Of a DNA stretch of 64,000 nt, positions 27,713-37,480 are shown piece by piece. A model generated the notes under the pieces. It was given only the letters and a program-made list of their open reading frames with translations. It did no database searches and was not told the origin of the DNA. The number at the start of each line of letters is the position of its first letter. Position 1 is the first letter of the stretch. A program made the position numbers and the translations under genes. The DNA comes from Agrobacterium rubi TR3 = NBRC 13261 (lineage in GTDB: Bacteria; Pseudomonadota; Alphaproteobacteria; Rhizobiales; Rhizobiaceae), in contig NZ_BBJU01000025.1 of assembly GCF_000739935.1 (NCBI RefSeq), positions 1 to 64,000 of the forward strand, in the 5' to 3' direction.

Positions 27713-28428
27713 GCAAGGTGAAGTCGCTTTCGGCAGACGAAATCGGCCGTCTGGAAGCTCTTATCGGATATGAGTTCAAGGAAAAGGCCCGGCTCGACCG
27801 GGCCTTGACCCATGCAAGCGCCAGTGCCGGAAAAACCGGCAATTACGAGCGTCTGGAGTTTCTCGGCGACCGCGTGCTGGGCCTGTGTGTTGCCGAACTG
27901 CTGTTCACCACTTTTCGCAACGCCACTGAAGGTGAGCTTTCCGTGCGCCTCAATCAGCTTGTGAGTGCCGAATCCTGCGCCGCCATTGCTGACGAAATGG
28001 GTCTGCATCTGTTCATTCGCACCGGTGCCGATGTCAAGAAGCTGACCGGCAAGGCGATGCTCAATGTGCGTGCCGATGTGGTGGAAAGCCTGATTGCCGC
28101 CATCTACATCGATGGCGGGCTGGAGGCCGGACGCAGCTTCATTTTGAAATACTGGAACCAGCGCGCCACCCGCGTGGATGCGGGACGACGCGATGCCAAG
28201 ACGGAATTGCAGGAATGGGCGCACGCAAAATTTGCTGCGACCCCGCATTACAGGATTGACGACCGCACCGGACCGGACCACGATCCAAGCTTCACGGTGA
28301 CGGTGGAAGTACCCGGCGTTGCGCCGGAAACGGGCGTTGATCGCTCCAAGCGCGCTGCCGAGCAGGTGGCCGCGACGAAATTATTGGAACGCGAAGGCGT
28401 TTGGCAGAAATCGTCTGCCGCAAATTGA
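27709..28428 (+). CDS. rnc: ribonuclease III
   Basis: The 239-residue endonuclease cleaves double-stranded RNA in rRNA and mRNA processing. The catalytic signature is ERLEFLGDRVLG, with a second acidic cluster in ADVVESLIAAIYIDGG. A double-stranded-RNA-binding domain follows (TELQEWAHA to RSKRAAEQVAATKLL). The start at 27709 overlaps the lepB stop; a longer in-frame start at 27682 lies inside lepB and is rejected. era begins 11 bases after the stop. Confidence 0.97.
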   Translation: MSKVKSLSADEIGRLEALIGYEFKEKARLDRALTHASASAGKTGNYERLEFLGDRVLGLCVAELLFTTFRNATEGELSVRLNQLVSAESCAAIADEMGLHLFIRTGADVKKLTGKAMLNVRADVVESLIAAIYIDGGLEAGRSFILKYWNQRATRVDAGRRDAKTELQEWAHAKFAATPHYRIDDRTGPDHDPSFTVTVEVPGVAPETGVDRSKRAAEQVAATKLLEREGVWQKSSAAN

Positions 28429-28439
28429 TTGGATACCCC

Positions 28440-29387
28440 ATGACCGAACATGAACTCGACGCCACGCCGTCAGACGAAATCGTTGAAACCAGACCGACCC
28501 ATTCCGGCTTCGTTGCGCTGATCGGCCCGACCAATGCGGGCAAATCGACGCTGGTCAACCATCTCGTCGGCGCGAAGGTGTCGATCGTCAGCCACAAGGT
28601 GCAGACGACGCGCGCCGTGATGCGCGGCATTGCGATTCACAACAACGCACAGATCGTGTTCATGGATACGCCCGGTATCTTCAAACCGCGCCGTCGTTTG
28701 GACCGCGCCATGGTCACATCCGCGTGGGGTGGTGCCAAGGACGCCGATATCATTCTGCTGCTGATCGACAGCGAGCGTGGACTGAAGGGCGACGCACAAA
28801 CCATCCTCGAGGGCCTGAAGGATGTGAAGCAGACGAAGATTCTCTGCCTGAACAAGATCGACCAGGTTCAGCGCGAGGATTTGCTGACGCTGGCGTCTAC
28901 CGCCAACGAGATCGTCAATTTCGACCGCACCTTCATGATTTCTGCCACCAACGGTTCGGGTTGTGACGACCTAATGAACTATCTGTCGGATGAACTGCCG
29001 GAGGGTCCGTGGTATTACCCGGAAGACCAGATCTCCGATCTGCCGATGCGTCAGCTTGCGGCCGAAATTACCCGCGAAAAGCTGTTTTTGCGCCTGCATC
29101 AGGAGCTACCTTACGCATCCCACGTCGAGACCGAGAAGTGGGAAGAGCGCAAGGATGGGTCTGTTCGTATCGAGCAGGTCATCTATGTCGAGCGCGACAG
29201 CCAGAAGAAGATCGCTCTGGGCAAGAATGGCGATGCCATCAAGGCCATCTCGTCATCGTCGCGCAAGGAACTTTCGGCCATTCTCGAACAGACCGTTCAC
29301 CTCTTCTTGTTTGTGAAGGTGCGCGAGAACTGGGGCGATGATCCAGAACGCTTCCGCGAGATGGGCCTGGAGTTCCCGCGAAACTGA
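28440..29387 (+). CDS. era: GTPase Era
   Basis: The 315-residue protein is a GTPase that binds the 3' end of 16S rRNA during small-subunit assembly. G1 is GPTNAGKST, G2 lies in TTRAVMRG, G3 is DTPGIF and G4 is NKID. The C-terminal KH domain includes GKNGDAIKAI. The N-terminus is about 15 residues longer than E. coli Era, as usual in rhizobia. It is in an operon with rnc and lepB. Confidence 0.97.
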   Translation: MTEHELDATPSDEIVETRPTHSGFVALIGPTNAGKSTLVNHLVGAKVSIVSHKVQTTRAVMRGIAIHNNAQIVFMDTPGIFKPRRRLDRAMVTSAWGGAKDADIILLLIDSERGLKGDAQTILEGLKDVKQTKILCLNKIDQVQREDLLTLASTANEIVNFDRTFMISATNGSGCDDLMNYLSDELPEGPWYYPEDQISDLPMRQLAAEITREKLFLRLHQELPYASHVETEKWEERKDGSVRIEQVIYVERDSQKKIALGKNGDAIKAISSSSRKELSAILEQTVHLFLFVKVRENWGDDPERFREMGLEFPRN

Positions 29388-29458
29388 TTATAGACGACGT
29401 GACCGTTTCGGTTGCCGGGTGAATGCGCTGATAACATTGTCGATTTTGTTGTTTATGG

Positions 29459-30217
29459 ATGATCATGTCGCCGAAGAAGCCAAACGGAATGTCGACCACG
29501 CCCTGCGAGCAGTGCCCTTTGCGTGGCCTCAAATATTTCCGCGATTTCACGGCTCCGGAACTGGATTTCGTCTCCCGCTTCAAAACCGGTGAACTCTCGG
29601 TGGAGCCGGGCGCCATCGTGCTGATGGAGGGCTCGCACAGCGCGCATCTTTATACGATTTTGCAAGGCTGGGGATTCCGCTACAAGACGCTGGAAGACGG
29701 GCGCCGCCAGATTCTCAATTACCTGATGCCGGGCGATCTCGTCGGTCTGCAAGGCACGGTGATGGGAGAGATGCAGCACTCGGTCGAGGCGTTGTCTCCC
29801 ATTACCCTGTGCGTTTTCGAACGCAGCCGATTGCACAGCCTCTTTGGCGATCATCCGTCGCTCGCCTATGACATCACCTGGATTGCTGCCAGCGAAGAGC
29901 GCATGCTGGACAACCACTTGCTGAGCATCGGGCGACGTACGGCGCTGGAGCGGGCAGCCTATCTACTGGCGTTCCTCTACAACAAGGCCGTTAGGGTTGG
30001 TCTTTTGGAGCCCAACGGTCCGATACCGGTGACACAGCAGCACGTGGCCGATACGCTGGGACTGTCCATTGTCCACACGAACAAGACCCTGCGTAAGCTT
30101 GCGGACAAAGAGTTGATTCGCTGGACCGATAAGGGATGCATCGTGTTGGATGACGCCGGATTGGCCCAGACGGCTGGCTGGGAAGCGGATTTGCGCAACG
30201 CGCGACCATTCATTTAG
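29459..30217 (+). CDS. Crp/Fnr-family transcriptional regulator
   Basis: The 252-residue protein has a cyclic-nucleotide-binding-type beta barrel (about residues 30-150) and a C-terminal winged helix with PVTQQHVADTLGLSIVHTNK. A Cys pair (CEQCPLR, residues 16 and 19) precedes the barrel, and another Cys lies near 118. This is fewer than the four needed for an FNR-type iron-sulfur cluster. CxxCPLR is common in alphaproteobacterial members without that cluster. The effector is unknown. MSTTPCEQC at 29489 is an alternative start. Confidence 0.87.
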   Translation: MIMSPKKPNGMSTTPCEQCPLRGLKYFRDFTAPELDFVSRFKTGELSVEPGAIVLMEGSHSAHLYTILQGWGFRYKTLEDGRRQILNYLMPGDLVGLQGTVMGEMQHSVEALSPITLCVFERSRLHSLFGDHPSLAYDITWIAASEERMLDNHLLSIGRRTALERAAYLLAFLYNKAVRVGLLEPNGPIPVTQQHVADTLGLSIVHTNKTLRKLADKELIRWTDKGCIVLDDAGLAQTAGWEADLRNARPFI

Positions 30218-30367
30218 AAATTTCTGATGTAATTTCTGATTAATTTGCTATGTCTTTTTTAAATGACGGCGTGAACCCGATCTGCGATGTCATAGGAATT
30301 GGTTCTGTGAATGTTCACGGATGTTTTTGATGCCGCGTTATTGCTTGCGGCCAGAGAAAGATAAAAA

Positions 30368-30724
30368 ATGTTGCCTCAACGGGTTCTCATCGTAGAGGAC
30401 GAATATCTAGTTGCCATGGATGTGGAAACTTCCCTTCAGGCCATGGGTGTCCAGACTATCGACATTGCGACCACTTTGTTTCAGGCCAAGGAATCACTTC
30501 TGCGGGCAAGACCCGACTGCGTTCTTCTCGATGTAAGCCTGTCTGATGGCATGAGCTATGAGCTTGCACGCCATTTACGCGAGCATTCGATTCCTTTCGG
30601 TTTTGTCAGCGGTTACGGCGATACCAGTGGTTTCCCGCCTGATTTCGCCGATTCCCACCTTCTGGATAAGCCTTTCGGCGAGGTCGAGCTTAAATCCTTC
30701 GTCTCGCGCATCATGGGGCTGTGA
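30368..30724 (+). CDS. single-domain response regulator
   Basis: This 118-residue receiver domain has no output domain. The acidic pocket is VEDEY at residues 9-13, the phospho-acceptor Asp is in LLDVSLSDG (about residue 55), and the conserved Lys is in LDKPFGEVEL. Such proteins act by protein contact or as phosphate relays, often with HWE-family kinases. The HWE kinase at 19435-21471 is a possible partner, by inference only. recO follows after 68 bases. Confidence 0.9.
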   Translation: MLPQRVLIVEDEYLVAMDVETSLQAMGVQTIDIATTLFQAKESLLRARPDCVLLDVSLSDGMSYELARHLREHSIPFGFVSGYGDTSGFPPDFADSHLLDKPFGEVELKSFVSRIMGL

Positions 30725-30792
30725 AAACCAAGCGCTGATGCGCCGGATCGGCTATATCTGGCTTTTAGACTGGCAGATCGAGCAAACCATCC

Positions 30793-31530
30793 ATGCAGTG
30801 GCAGGACGATGCAATTATTCTCGGCGTAAAGCGCCATGGTGAGACCAGCGTCATTGCCGAGCTGATGACGCGCACCCGTGGGCGATATCTGGGACTTGTC
30901 CGCTCAGGTCGTTCGCGCAGCATGCAGCCCGTTCTTCAACCTGGCAACCGAGTTGATGTGACGTGGCGCGCGCGTCTGCACGATCACCTGGGGGAATATC
31001 GTATCGAACCGCTGCAATTGCGCGCAGCGCAATTGATGGAAACGGCAACCGCCGTTTACGGCGTTCAGGCCATGGCGGCACTGCTGCGTCTCTTGCCGGA
31101 GCGGGATCCGCATCCGCATCTGTTTGAAGCGCTGGATGTCATCCTCGACAATCTCTCCGATCCCGCCGACGCGGGAGAGCTGTTCGTGCGCTTCGAGTTG
31201 GCGGTGCTCAACGATCTCGGCTTCGGGCTGGATCTCAACGAATGCGCAGCCACGGGTCTTCGCGATGACCTCATCTATGTCTCGCCAAAGACGGGCAGGG
31301 CGGTTTCGCGTCATGCTGGCGCGCCCTATGCCGCGCGCATGCTGGCGCTGCCGCAGTTTCTGAGCAAGGAAAACTCAAAGGCGGCCGACAGCGAAAGCCT
31401 CGCAGCGGCGTTCAGGCTAACCGGTCATTTTCTGCATCGGCACGTCTATGAGCCGCGCGGCCTGGATGAAAACTCCACCCGTGATGGTTTCGTACAGGCG
31501 GCATTGAAGGCGTTGAACAAGGCTAGCTGA
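30793..31530 (+). CDS. recO: DNA repair protein RecO
   Basis: The 245-residue protein has an N-terminal OB fold beginning [19 protein letters not shown] and an all-helical C-terminal part. RecO loads RecA on single-stranded DNA covered by SSB, in the RecFOR pathway. The zinc-binding cysteines of some family members are mostly absent, and only one Cys is seen near residue 145. Its place downstream of era, with two genes inserted, is a variant of the usual era-recO order. Confidence 0.93.
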   Translation: MQWQDDAIILGVKRHGETSVIAELMTRTRGRYLGLVRSGRSRSMQPVLQPGNRVDVTWRARLHDHLGEYRIEPLQLRAAQLMETATAVYGVQAMAALLRLLPERDPHPHLFEALDVILDNLSDPADAGELFVRFELAVLNDLGFGLDLNECAATGLRDDLIYVSPKTGRAVSRHAGAPYAARMLALPQFLSKENSKAADSESLAAAFRLTGHFLHRHVYEPRGLDENSTRDGFVQAALKALNKAS

Positions 31531-31539
31531 TCGCGTGCC

Positions 31540-32763
31540 TTACGCTGCTGCCGGTCGAAGCACGGCCCGTTCCTCTATCGGCCAATGCACGACGGCGGCA
31601 AACAGGCCCATGGCGACACCCAGCCACCAGACGAGATCGTAAGAGCCGAGCTTGTCATAGAGGAAGCCACCCAGCCAGACGCCGAGGAACGACCCGATCT
31701 GGTGCGACAGAAACACGACGCCGCCCAGCATGCCGAGATGGCGCGTGCCGAACATGATGGCGACGAGGCCGTTGGTTGGCGGCACGGTGGAGAGCCAGAG
31801 GATTCCCATGGTGGCGGCAAAGATGATCACCGACGTCGGTGATTGCGGCAACAGCAGGAACGCGGTGACGGCGATGGACCTACCGATATAGATATAAGCC
31901 AGCAGGTAGGGCTTGGAGTAACGCTGGGCGATGAAACCGGCGGCCAGCGACCCCGCAATATTGAAGAAGCCGATTAGCGCCATGGCGATGACCGCATAAC
32001 GTGGTTCGATGCCGATATCGCCGAGATAGGCGGGGAAATGCGCAGTGATGAAGGCCACCTGGAAGCCGCAGACGAAAAAGCCTGTCGTCAGTAGCAGATA
32101 GCTCTTGTGGCCCAGCGCTTCTTTCAAAGCCTGCCCGGCGGTCTGCTTGAACTGCGTCTGAGACTGCGTGCCGGACGAGGAGTTACCGCGCAGCGGCCAC
32201 GCCAGAAGCGGCACGATCAACATCATGGCGCCCAGCCAAACGAGGCTATCCGACCATCCATAGGTGGAGATCAGTCCCTGGCTGATGGGAGCGAAGACGA
32301 ACATACCGGCAGAACCCGCCGCGGTGCCGATGCCAAAGGCCATCGTCCGCTGCTCCGGCGTGACGTGGCGGGCAAAGGCAGAGAGAATCACGCTGAAAGA
32401 CCCCGCCGCAACGCCAAGCCCAACCAGCACGCCGCCGCCCAGATGCAGCCAAAGCGGCGATGTGCCCACGGACATGCAGACAAGACCAGCCGCATAGATG
32501 AAGCCGGAGAGGACCAGAACGCGTCCAGTTCCATACTTATCCGCCAGCGCACCGAAAACCGGCTGCCCAAGCCCCCAGAACAGATTCTGCAACGCCATGG
32601 CCAGCCCGAAAGTGGAGCGATCCCAACCGGTATCGGCCAGCATAGGTAGCTGGAAGAAGCCCATGGCAGAGCGCGGACCGAAGGTCAGCACGGCTATGAG
32701 GGAGCCAGCGACGATAATGAACCATGGCATGGGGTTGGTGGAAGAGGTGGCGATTCGGGACAC
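31540..32763 (-). CDS. MFS transporter
   Basis: The 407-residue major-facilitator protein has 12 predicted membrane helices in two halves. ADKYGTGRVLVLSGF is the loop between helices 2 and 3 (motif A type), and PQSPTSVIIFAATMGILW is part of the second half. The GTG start at 32763 has GGAG at the right distance; a TTG at 32805 has not. It resembles the oxalate/formate-antiporter-like and YbfB-type clade. The substrate is unknown. It converges with recO with only 9 bases between. Confidence 0.87.
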   Translation of the reverse strand: MSRIATSSTNPMPWFIIVAGSLIAVLTFGPRSAMGFFQLPMLADTGWDRSTFGLAMALQNLFWGLGQPVFGALADKYGTGRVLVLSGFIYAAGLVCMSVGTSPLWLHLGGGVLVGLGVAAGSFSVILSAFARHVTPEQRTMAFGIGTAAGSAGMFVFAPISQGLISTYGWSDSLVWLGAMMLIVPLLAWPLRGNSSSGTQSQTQFKQTAGQALKEALGHKSYLLLTTGFFVCGFQVAFITAHFPAYLGDIGIEPRYAVIAMALIGFFNIAGSLAAGFIAQRYSKPYLLAYIYIGRSIAVTAFLLLPQSPTSVIIFAATMGILWLSTVPPTNGLVAIMFGTRHLGMLGGVVFLSHQIGSFLGVWLGGFLYDKLGSYDLVWWLGVAMGLFAAVVHWPIEERAVLRPAAA

Positions 32764-32914
32764 GGGAATGATCTCCAGACAGTGAGATATTATTACCGTT
32801 TGCAAACGTCTTTCGCCAACGACTTTTCTTGACGGGGATATGAGCGAGGTTGATGGGTGTTGCTAGAAAGGTGAGGGTGCTTGTTTGGGAGACTGCAGAA
32901 TTGATGGCAGAGCG
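32764..32914. other. promoter region of the MFS gene
   Basis: About 150 bases between the MFS start and the RIME-like repeat. No gene or clear operator was recognised. Confidence 0.4.
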
Positions 32915-33088
32915 TGTGGCTTGCCCCCCTCTGTCCTGCCGGACATCTCCCCCACAGGTGGGGAGATCGAATCGCAGAGACGTCTCGCGCATCTATAAGG
33001 CTGCGGATAGAGTGGTGAGCAAGCGCCCAGCCAATCTCCCTCCTTGTGGGGGAGATGTCCGGCAGGACAGAGGGGGGTGAACCACACC
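32915..33088. repeat. RIME-like palindromic intergenic repeat, copy 1
   Basis: This 174-base element has long imperfect inverted arms: GTGTGG, a run of six C, then CTGTCCTGCCGGACATCTCC at the left, and the mirror image ending CCACAC at the right. Each arm contains a second small palindrome (CCCCAC...GTGGGG). The layout matches rhizobial intergenic mosaic elements. A related copy in reverse orientation lies at 59658-59848. Confidence 0.75.
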
Positions 33089-33121
33089 CGCCAACCTACC
33101 ACTTCTTCCCCACACTACCGC

Positions 33122-33976
33122 TCACCGCCTCGTGATCGCCCAACCCTCTACTCGCTCCTCCACAACCTTCGCTTCATCCCCCACCGCAATCGATCCCTCG
33201 CCGCGTGGTGTGAGGTTCCAGCCGAATAGGACGCCGGGTACCCGGCGGTCCGCGGACATGCGGATGCGGCCCATGGCTTTCATGGGCGAGGGCGCGTCGC
33301 GGGAGCCGGTGGTCTGATCCTGCGTGGTGATGATGCAGCGGGTGCAGGGTTTGACGAGATCGAAGCGGATGCCGTTGATGTTGATGGCGGCCCAGCGGTC
33401 TTCGGCCCACGCCTCATCGGTATCCAACACGATGTTGGCTCGGAAGCGCTCCATGCCGACGCTGCCTTCGCCGTGGGCTTCCATATCCTGATTAAGAGCA
33501 GCAAGCGACGCCGTGGTGGTGAGGAGAATCGGGTAGCCATCCGAAAAGGTAACGGGGGTTTCGTTGCCGGTCCATTCGAGATTGGCGCTGCGGCGCGATT
33601 GATCATCGAAGAAGACAAGCTTCACTTCCCGCCCCAGCCATTTCGACAGCGCCGCATTGGCATCGTCATTGGCGACGGCTGCATCGACCACCGATCTCCA
33701 CACCGTTGTATCGATGCGGGTGTTCGAGGGGATGGCAAGGACCTGCCCCTTGCCATCGATGGAAAGTTGGTAGCCACCCGGCTCAGCGCGGGCAATGATG
33801 GTTGCGATATCAGGTAATTCGCGCTGGGTGATGAATTGCCCGGAGGGATCGACCAGCATCAGGCGGCGGTCGCCCGGCAACCCTTCGGGAGAGACAAGGC
33901 TCTCGGCAAGCGAAACGCCACGGGCGCTTTTCAGCGGGTAGATGTTGAGGTGGGTGATACGCATGGCAGGTCTCAT
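33122..33976 (-). CDS. MOSC-domain protein with N-terminal MOSC beta-barrel
   Basis: The 284-residue protein begins with a MOSC_N beta barrel (ITHLNIYPLKSARGVSL, residues 7-23, with EGLPGDRRLMLVD) and continues into a MOSC domain with RFRANIVLDT and VKPCTRCIITTQDQ, where the Cys pair is the conserved sulfur-carrying site. MOSC proteins handle molybdenum cofactor sulfuration or reduce N-hydroxylated compounds (YcbX, mARC). The first ATG overlaps the stop of the HD gene; the ATG at 33964 is an alternative. Confidence 0.88.
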   Translation of the reverse strand: MRPAMRITHLNIYPLKSARGVSLAESLVSPEGLPGDRRLMLVDPSGQFITQRELPDIATIIARAEPGGYQLSIDGKGQVLAIPSNTRIDTTVWRSVVDAAVANDDANAALSKWLGREVKLVFFDDQSRRSANLEWTGNETPVTFSDGYPILLTTTASLAALNQDMEAHGEGSVGMERFRANIVLDTDEAWAEDRWAAININGIRFDLVKPCTRCIITTQDQTTGSRDAPSPMKAMGRIRMSADRRVPGVLFGWNLTPRGEGSIAVGDEAKVVEERVEGWAITRR

Positions 33977-34614
33977 ATTTCATCCAGAAACAGGGTGAGG
34001 ACCTGTTGCAGGCGTTCGTGCCGTTCCCGAGCGATTTGCCGTCCCGTTCCGGTCTGGAAGCCGTCGGCCAGTTTGAACAATTTGTTTTCGAAATGATCGA
34101 TGGCAAAACGCCGGTCATCGAGCGGGCGGTTTTTGGCGAGCGGGTCTTCGGGATCGTAAAGGGCAGAACCCATGCGTCCCGCGATGTAGAAGCAGCGGGC
34201 AGCACCGACCATGCCGATGGCATCCAGCCGGTCCGCATCCTGCAGGATTTTTGCTTCCAGCGTTTCCGGCGCGATATTGGCGGAAAAGCTGTGCGTGAGG
34301 ATGGCGTGAGCCACGGCGTCGATATCTGCATCGCCCCAGCCAAGGCTGGCCAAAATGCCGGATGCCTTTTCTGCCGCCAGTCGCGACGCCTCAGCACGTA
34401 GCGGCGAGTTCTTTTCCACAGCCACGCAATCATGCAGCAAAACGCACGCCGCCAACACCGTGCCGTTGCCGCCCTCCTGCGCGTGAATGCGCATGGCGTT
34501 GCGGAACACGCGGTGGATATGCGCCAGATCATGCGAACCGTCATCACCTTCGGTCGCATGCAGTATCAACGTTTCAGCCAATGCCTCGAACGGTGCGAAA
34601 GCCTGCGATTGCAT
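33973..34614 (-). CDS. HD-domain phosphohydrolase
   Basis: The 213-residue protein has the HD metal site: H in DLAHIHRVFRN, HD in LLHDCVAVE and a later D in LQDADRLDAIGMVG. This arrangement is typical of the YedJ/uncharacterised HD hydrolase family acting on nucleotides or related phosphates. Its stop overlaps the MOSC start by 4 bases, so the two are co-translated. The substrate is unknown. Confidence 0.88.
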   Translation of the reverse strand: MQSQAFAPFEALAETLILHATEGDDGSHDLAHIHRVFRNAMRIHAQEGGNGTVLAACVLLHDCVAVEKNSPLRAEASRLAAEKASGILASLGWGDADIDAVAHAILTHSFSANIAPETLEAKILQDADRLDAIGMVGAARCFYIAGRMGSALYDPEDPLAKNRPLDDRRFAIDHFENKLFKLADGFQTGTGRQIARERHERLQQVLTLFLDEI

Positions 34615-34669
34615 GTGATTCCCCCGGTTTGAACGGTTGCTGTTTAGACGCGGGAATAAGGCGGCGCAA

Positions 34670-37435
34670 TCACCCTTGCGCCTCCTGCTGCTTCGGCTGC
34701 GAGGTCAATATCTTCTGGTAGAACAGGCCAATGCCGATCAGCACGACGCCGAGACCGATGAAGGACAAAGCACGCAACACGCCTTCCAGATTGCTCATAT
34801 CGATAAGGAAGGCCTTTGCGACGGCCAGAAACACCAGAGCCGCCGAGGCAAGCCGCAGGCTTTTTGCATTAAAGCGAGACCCCAGCACGAGCAACGCCAC
34901 GCCGATAACCAGCCACACGACGGAATAGCTATAGGTTTCACCCTGAAGGAAGCCCTTCCAGTCCGCGATGTTCTCGCCCTGCCAGAACCGGCGCACCGAC
35001 AGCGTCGCCCAGGCAAAGCCGAGTGCGGCGCCGGATAAGGCGAGCAGCGTGACATAGAGCGCGGGACGTTTGCCGCGCGCATACAAAGCCAGCCCGGCAT
35101 AGGCGATGGCCGGTAGCAGATAGCCGATCAGCAACAGGTTGAAGAACGGCCATGGGCCGGTGCTTTCGCCGGTCAAGTAAGGGTTGAGACCGTAGAAATG
35201 TGCAAACAGCACATTGAACATGGCGATCACACCCGCCACCATCGAGCCGTAACGGAAGACGGGGCTTGGGCTTTTCAGATCCAGTGTCATCAGCACACCG
35301 GACATGCCGATGGTCAGCAGCGTGTAGATCGACTGTTCACCCAGCGTCGGTGTCGCAGCGTTCAACACGCCGCCATTCATCGCATGACGTACGAGGATGG
35401 CGATGGCCAGCAGGCCCATAAGGCTGGCAATGGCTTGCAGGAAGTTCTTCACCCGCGCGCCCGGCCAATCGCGCAGCAGCCAAGCGGATGCGATGGCGAG
35501 CAGAGCCGGAATGCCGTAACCGGGCAGCAGCGCGTTGAAGACCGGCGTCGTGCCAAGGTTCTGCGGCCCGACGATGGTCGGTTCCCAAGCGATGCGGCCA
35601 AGTACGAAGAGGCAGGCGAGCGCCATGGTCCAGGGCAGGGCGGCCCAAGAGCTGCGCCGTGTACCCAGCACATAGGCAAAGCCAATGGTGGGGATGAGAA
35701 TGATGGTGGCTAGCCCCGATGTAAGTGTGTGGGCGATAAAGATGAAGGCCAGGAAGGAGCCGATGACCATGATGTTGATCGGCGTGACAAAGGCGGCATC
35801 CCGTTTCCGGTCCAACCGGTAAGCGCTGCCCAGCAGAACGAGGCCGATCGACAAGCCATAGGCAGCGTGCAGCCAATCGCGTGTGAGGTTGCCGTATTGG
35901 ACAAAGCTGATGATGCCGAGACCGAGTGGAACGACCGAGCCTATAAATGCCCAGAGCGCGCCGAAAGAAGGGTCTCTGGAGGTCTTTCTGCGGACGGCCT
36001 CAAAGGAAAAAAGCAGAAACAGGATGCCCATGATCCGGGTCACCGGCGCCTGTGCTGCATCGTTGATGCCGACAGAGGAGAGCAAGGTGCTGCCGTCCCC
36101 TAGCGACGGTAAATAGTTGACACCAAAGCCTGCCAATAGATTGGCGCAACCCAGCGCCGCTAGCGACGCGAAAATGGCAGGCCACACGGCGTGGTTACGT
36201 CCGGCACCGATAGCTGCCAGACCCAGAACGAGAACCGCCATCGCAAAGGCCGGATGCATGGTTATGCCGGTTTCGATGACGGAGAATGCGAGCGCTGGAA
36301 GTACGATGGCGAGCGCCAGGGTGACGTTGAGACTTGCCGGTGGGCGACCCAGCAATTCTGCAATCACAGGGAAATAGCTGTCCGAACGCGGGCCGTAAAC
36401 GGCCATATCGCGCGGCTGACTGGTGTATTTTCCAGGCCAGATCCAGATCGAACCGGCAATCATGGCGATGAGGCTGGCGACGACGGGTTCTGCTTCGATC
36501 AACGGTGCAAACACCATGTAACTGATCGCCCATAGGCCAAGGCCGATATTGGCGAGAGCCGGAACGACATGCCAGTGCTGTCGGCGCGAAGCCGCAGCCG
36601 TGGCGAGCCACGAGACGGTGAGGAAACTGAACAACGCCCAGATATTGGGGCTTTCGCTTGAGATCAACGCAGGCGTGACCATGGAGCCGAGAAGGCCGAG
36701 ACCGGCCAGCGCCTGCCCATGCAGCAGAGACAGAGCGATTGTGGCAAAGCCGACGAGCGCCAGCAAGATGAAGGCCGTCGTTGGCCCGATATACTCGTAA
36801 ATGCCATATGCGGCGTAGGTCACGCCGAACAGGGTCGCCGCACCCGCTGCCGTTAATATGCCGGGGATCATGGCATTGGAGTAGGCGCTGGCGATGCTGG
36901 GCACCGCCTTGCGGCGGATCGCTTCACCGGCTGCCGCCAGCAAAAGACCAAAGACGGCCGCCATGCCAAGCCGCACGGCAGGGCTGAGAAGGCCGCTTTC
37001 GATGGAATATTTGACGAGGAAAATACCGCCCAGCGCCAGTGCCAGGCCACCGGCCCACACCGCCCAGCGCGCGCCGAGCTGGCTTTCGAAGCTTTCCGTC
37101 TTGCGGGGCGCAGTGGGGGCGAAGACCGCAGCGGCAATGTCGTCCCTGATGCTTTCCTCTGTCGAAACCCGCGCTGCGACAGGCAATTCCACATCTTCTG
37201 CCGCCGGAGCCGTATCGGCTTGAGGCATTGTGGCCAGCACATCGTCTTCGGCAGACATATCTTCGATTGGCGCCGGTTCAGTAACCGCCACCACACCAGC
37301 TGCGACTTTCGCCTTGAGGTCTTTCAGCTCCGCCTCGACAACCTCAAGTCGCCGTGAGTTTTTGATGCTGGCGTTGAGCGTATAGAAGAACGCGACGATG
37401 TAGCCGAATATGAGCAGCAACAGGAACGATGTCAT
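34670..37435 (-). CDS. large DUF2339 polytopic membrane protein
   Basis: The 921-residue inner-membrane protein has one N-terminal helix (residues 1-20), a short coiled coil (about 24-46), an acidic, Pro/Ala-rich linker, and then more than 20 membrane helices up to the C-terminus. Typical segments are ARWAVWAGGLALALGGIFLV and GLGVVLIGIGLFYQK, which fit DUF2339. The family is widespread but without known function. It is followed by the HD and MOSC genes on the same strand with a 55-base gap, so they may share a transcript. Confidence 0.9.
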   Translation of the reverse strand: MTSFLLLLIFGYIVAFFYTLNASIKNSRRLEVVEAELKDLKAKVAAGVVAVTEPAPIEDMSAEDDVLATMPQADTAPAAEDVELPVAARVSTEESIRDDIAAAVFAPTAPRKTESFESQLGARWAVWAGGLALALGGIFLVKYSIESGLLSPAVRLGMAAVFGLLLAAAGEAIRRKAVPSIASAYSNAMIPGILTAAGAATLFGVTYAAYGIYEYIGPTTAFILLALVGFATIALSLLHGQALAGLGLLGSMVTPALISSESPNIWALFSFLTVSWLATAAASRRQHWHVVPALANIGLGLWAISYMVFAPLIEAEPVVASLIAMIAGSIWIWPGKYTSQPRDMAVYGPRSDSYFPVIAELLGRPPASLNVTLALAIVLPALAFSVIETGITMHPAFAMAVLVLGLAAIGAGRNHAVWPAIFASLAALGCANLLAGFGVNYLPSLGDGSTLLSSVGINDAAQAPVTRIMGILFLLFSFEAVRRKTSRDPSFGALWAFIGSVVPLGLGIISFVQYGNLTRDWLHAAYGLSIGLVLLGSAYRLDRKRDAAFVTPINIMVIGSFLAFIFIAHTLTSGLATIILIPTIGFAYVLGTRRSSWAALPWTMALACLFVLGRIAWEPTIVGPQNLGTTPVFNALLPGYGIPALLAIASAWLLRDWPGARVKNFLQAIASLMGLLAIAILVRHAMNGGVLNAATPTLGEQSIYTLLTIGMSGVLMTLDLKSPSPVFRYGSMVAGVIAMFNVLFAHFYGLNPYLTGESTGPWPFFNLLLIGYLLPAIAYAGLALYARGKRPALYVTLLALSGAALGFAWATLSVRRFWQGENIADWKGFLQGETYSYSVVWLVIGVALLVLGSRFNAKSLRLASAALVFLAVAKAFLIDMSNLEGVLRALSFIGLGVVLIGIGLFYQKILTSQPKQQEAQG

Positions 37436-37480
37436 AAGAACCCCAAATATGATCCTGTTTTTTAAGCCTTTTTCGGTCGA

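Noticed and set aside
29459-30217. Crp/Fnr protein as an oxygen-sensing FNR
   Set aside because: Only two N-terminal cysteines and one central cysteine are seen, not the four cluster ligands.
30218-30260. Direct repeat TAATTTCTGAT as a CRISPR or iteron
   Set aside because: Only two short copies, no spacers and no replication gene.
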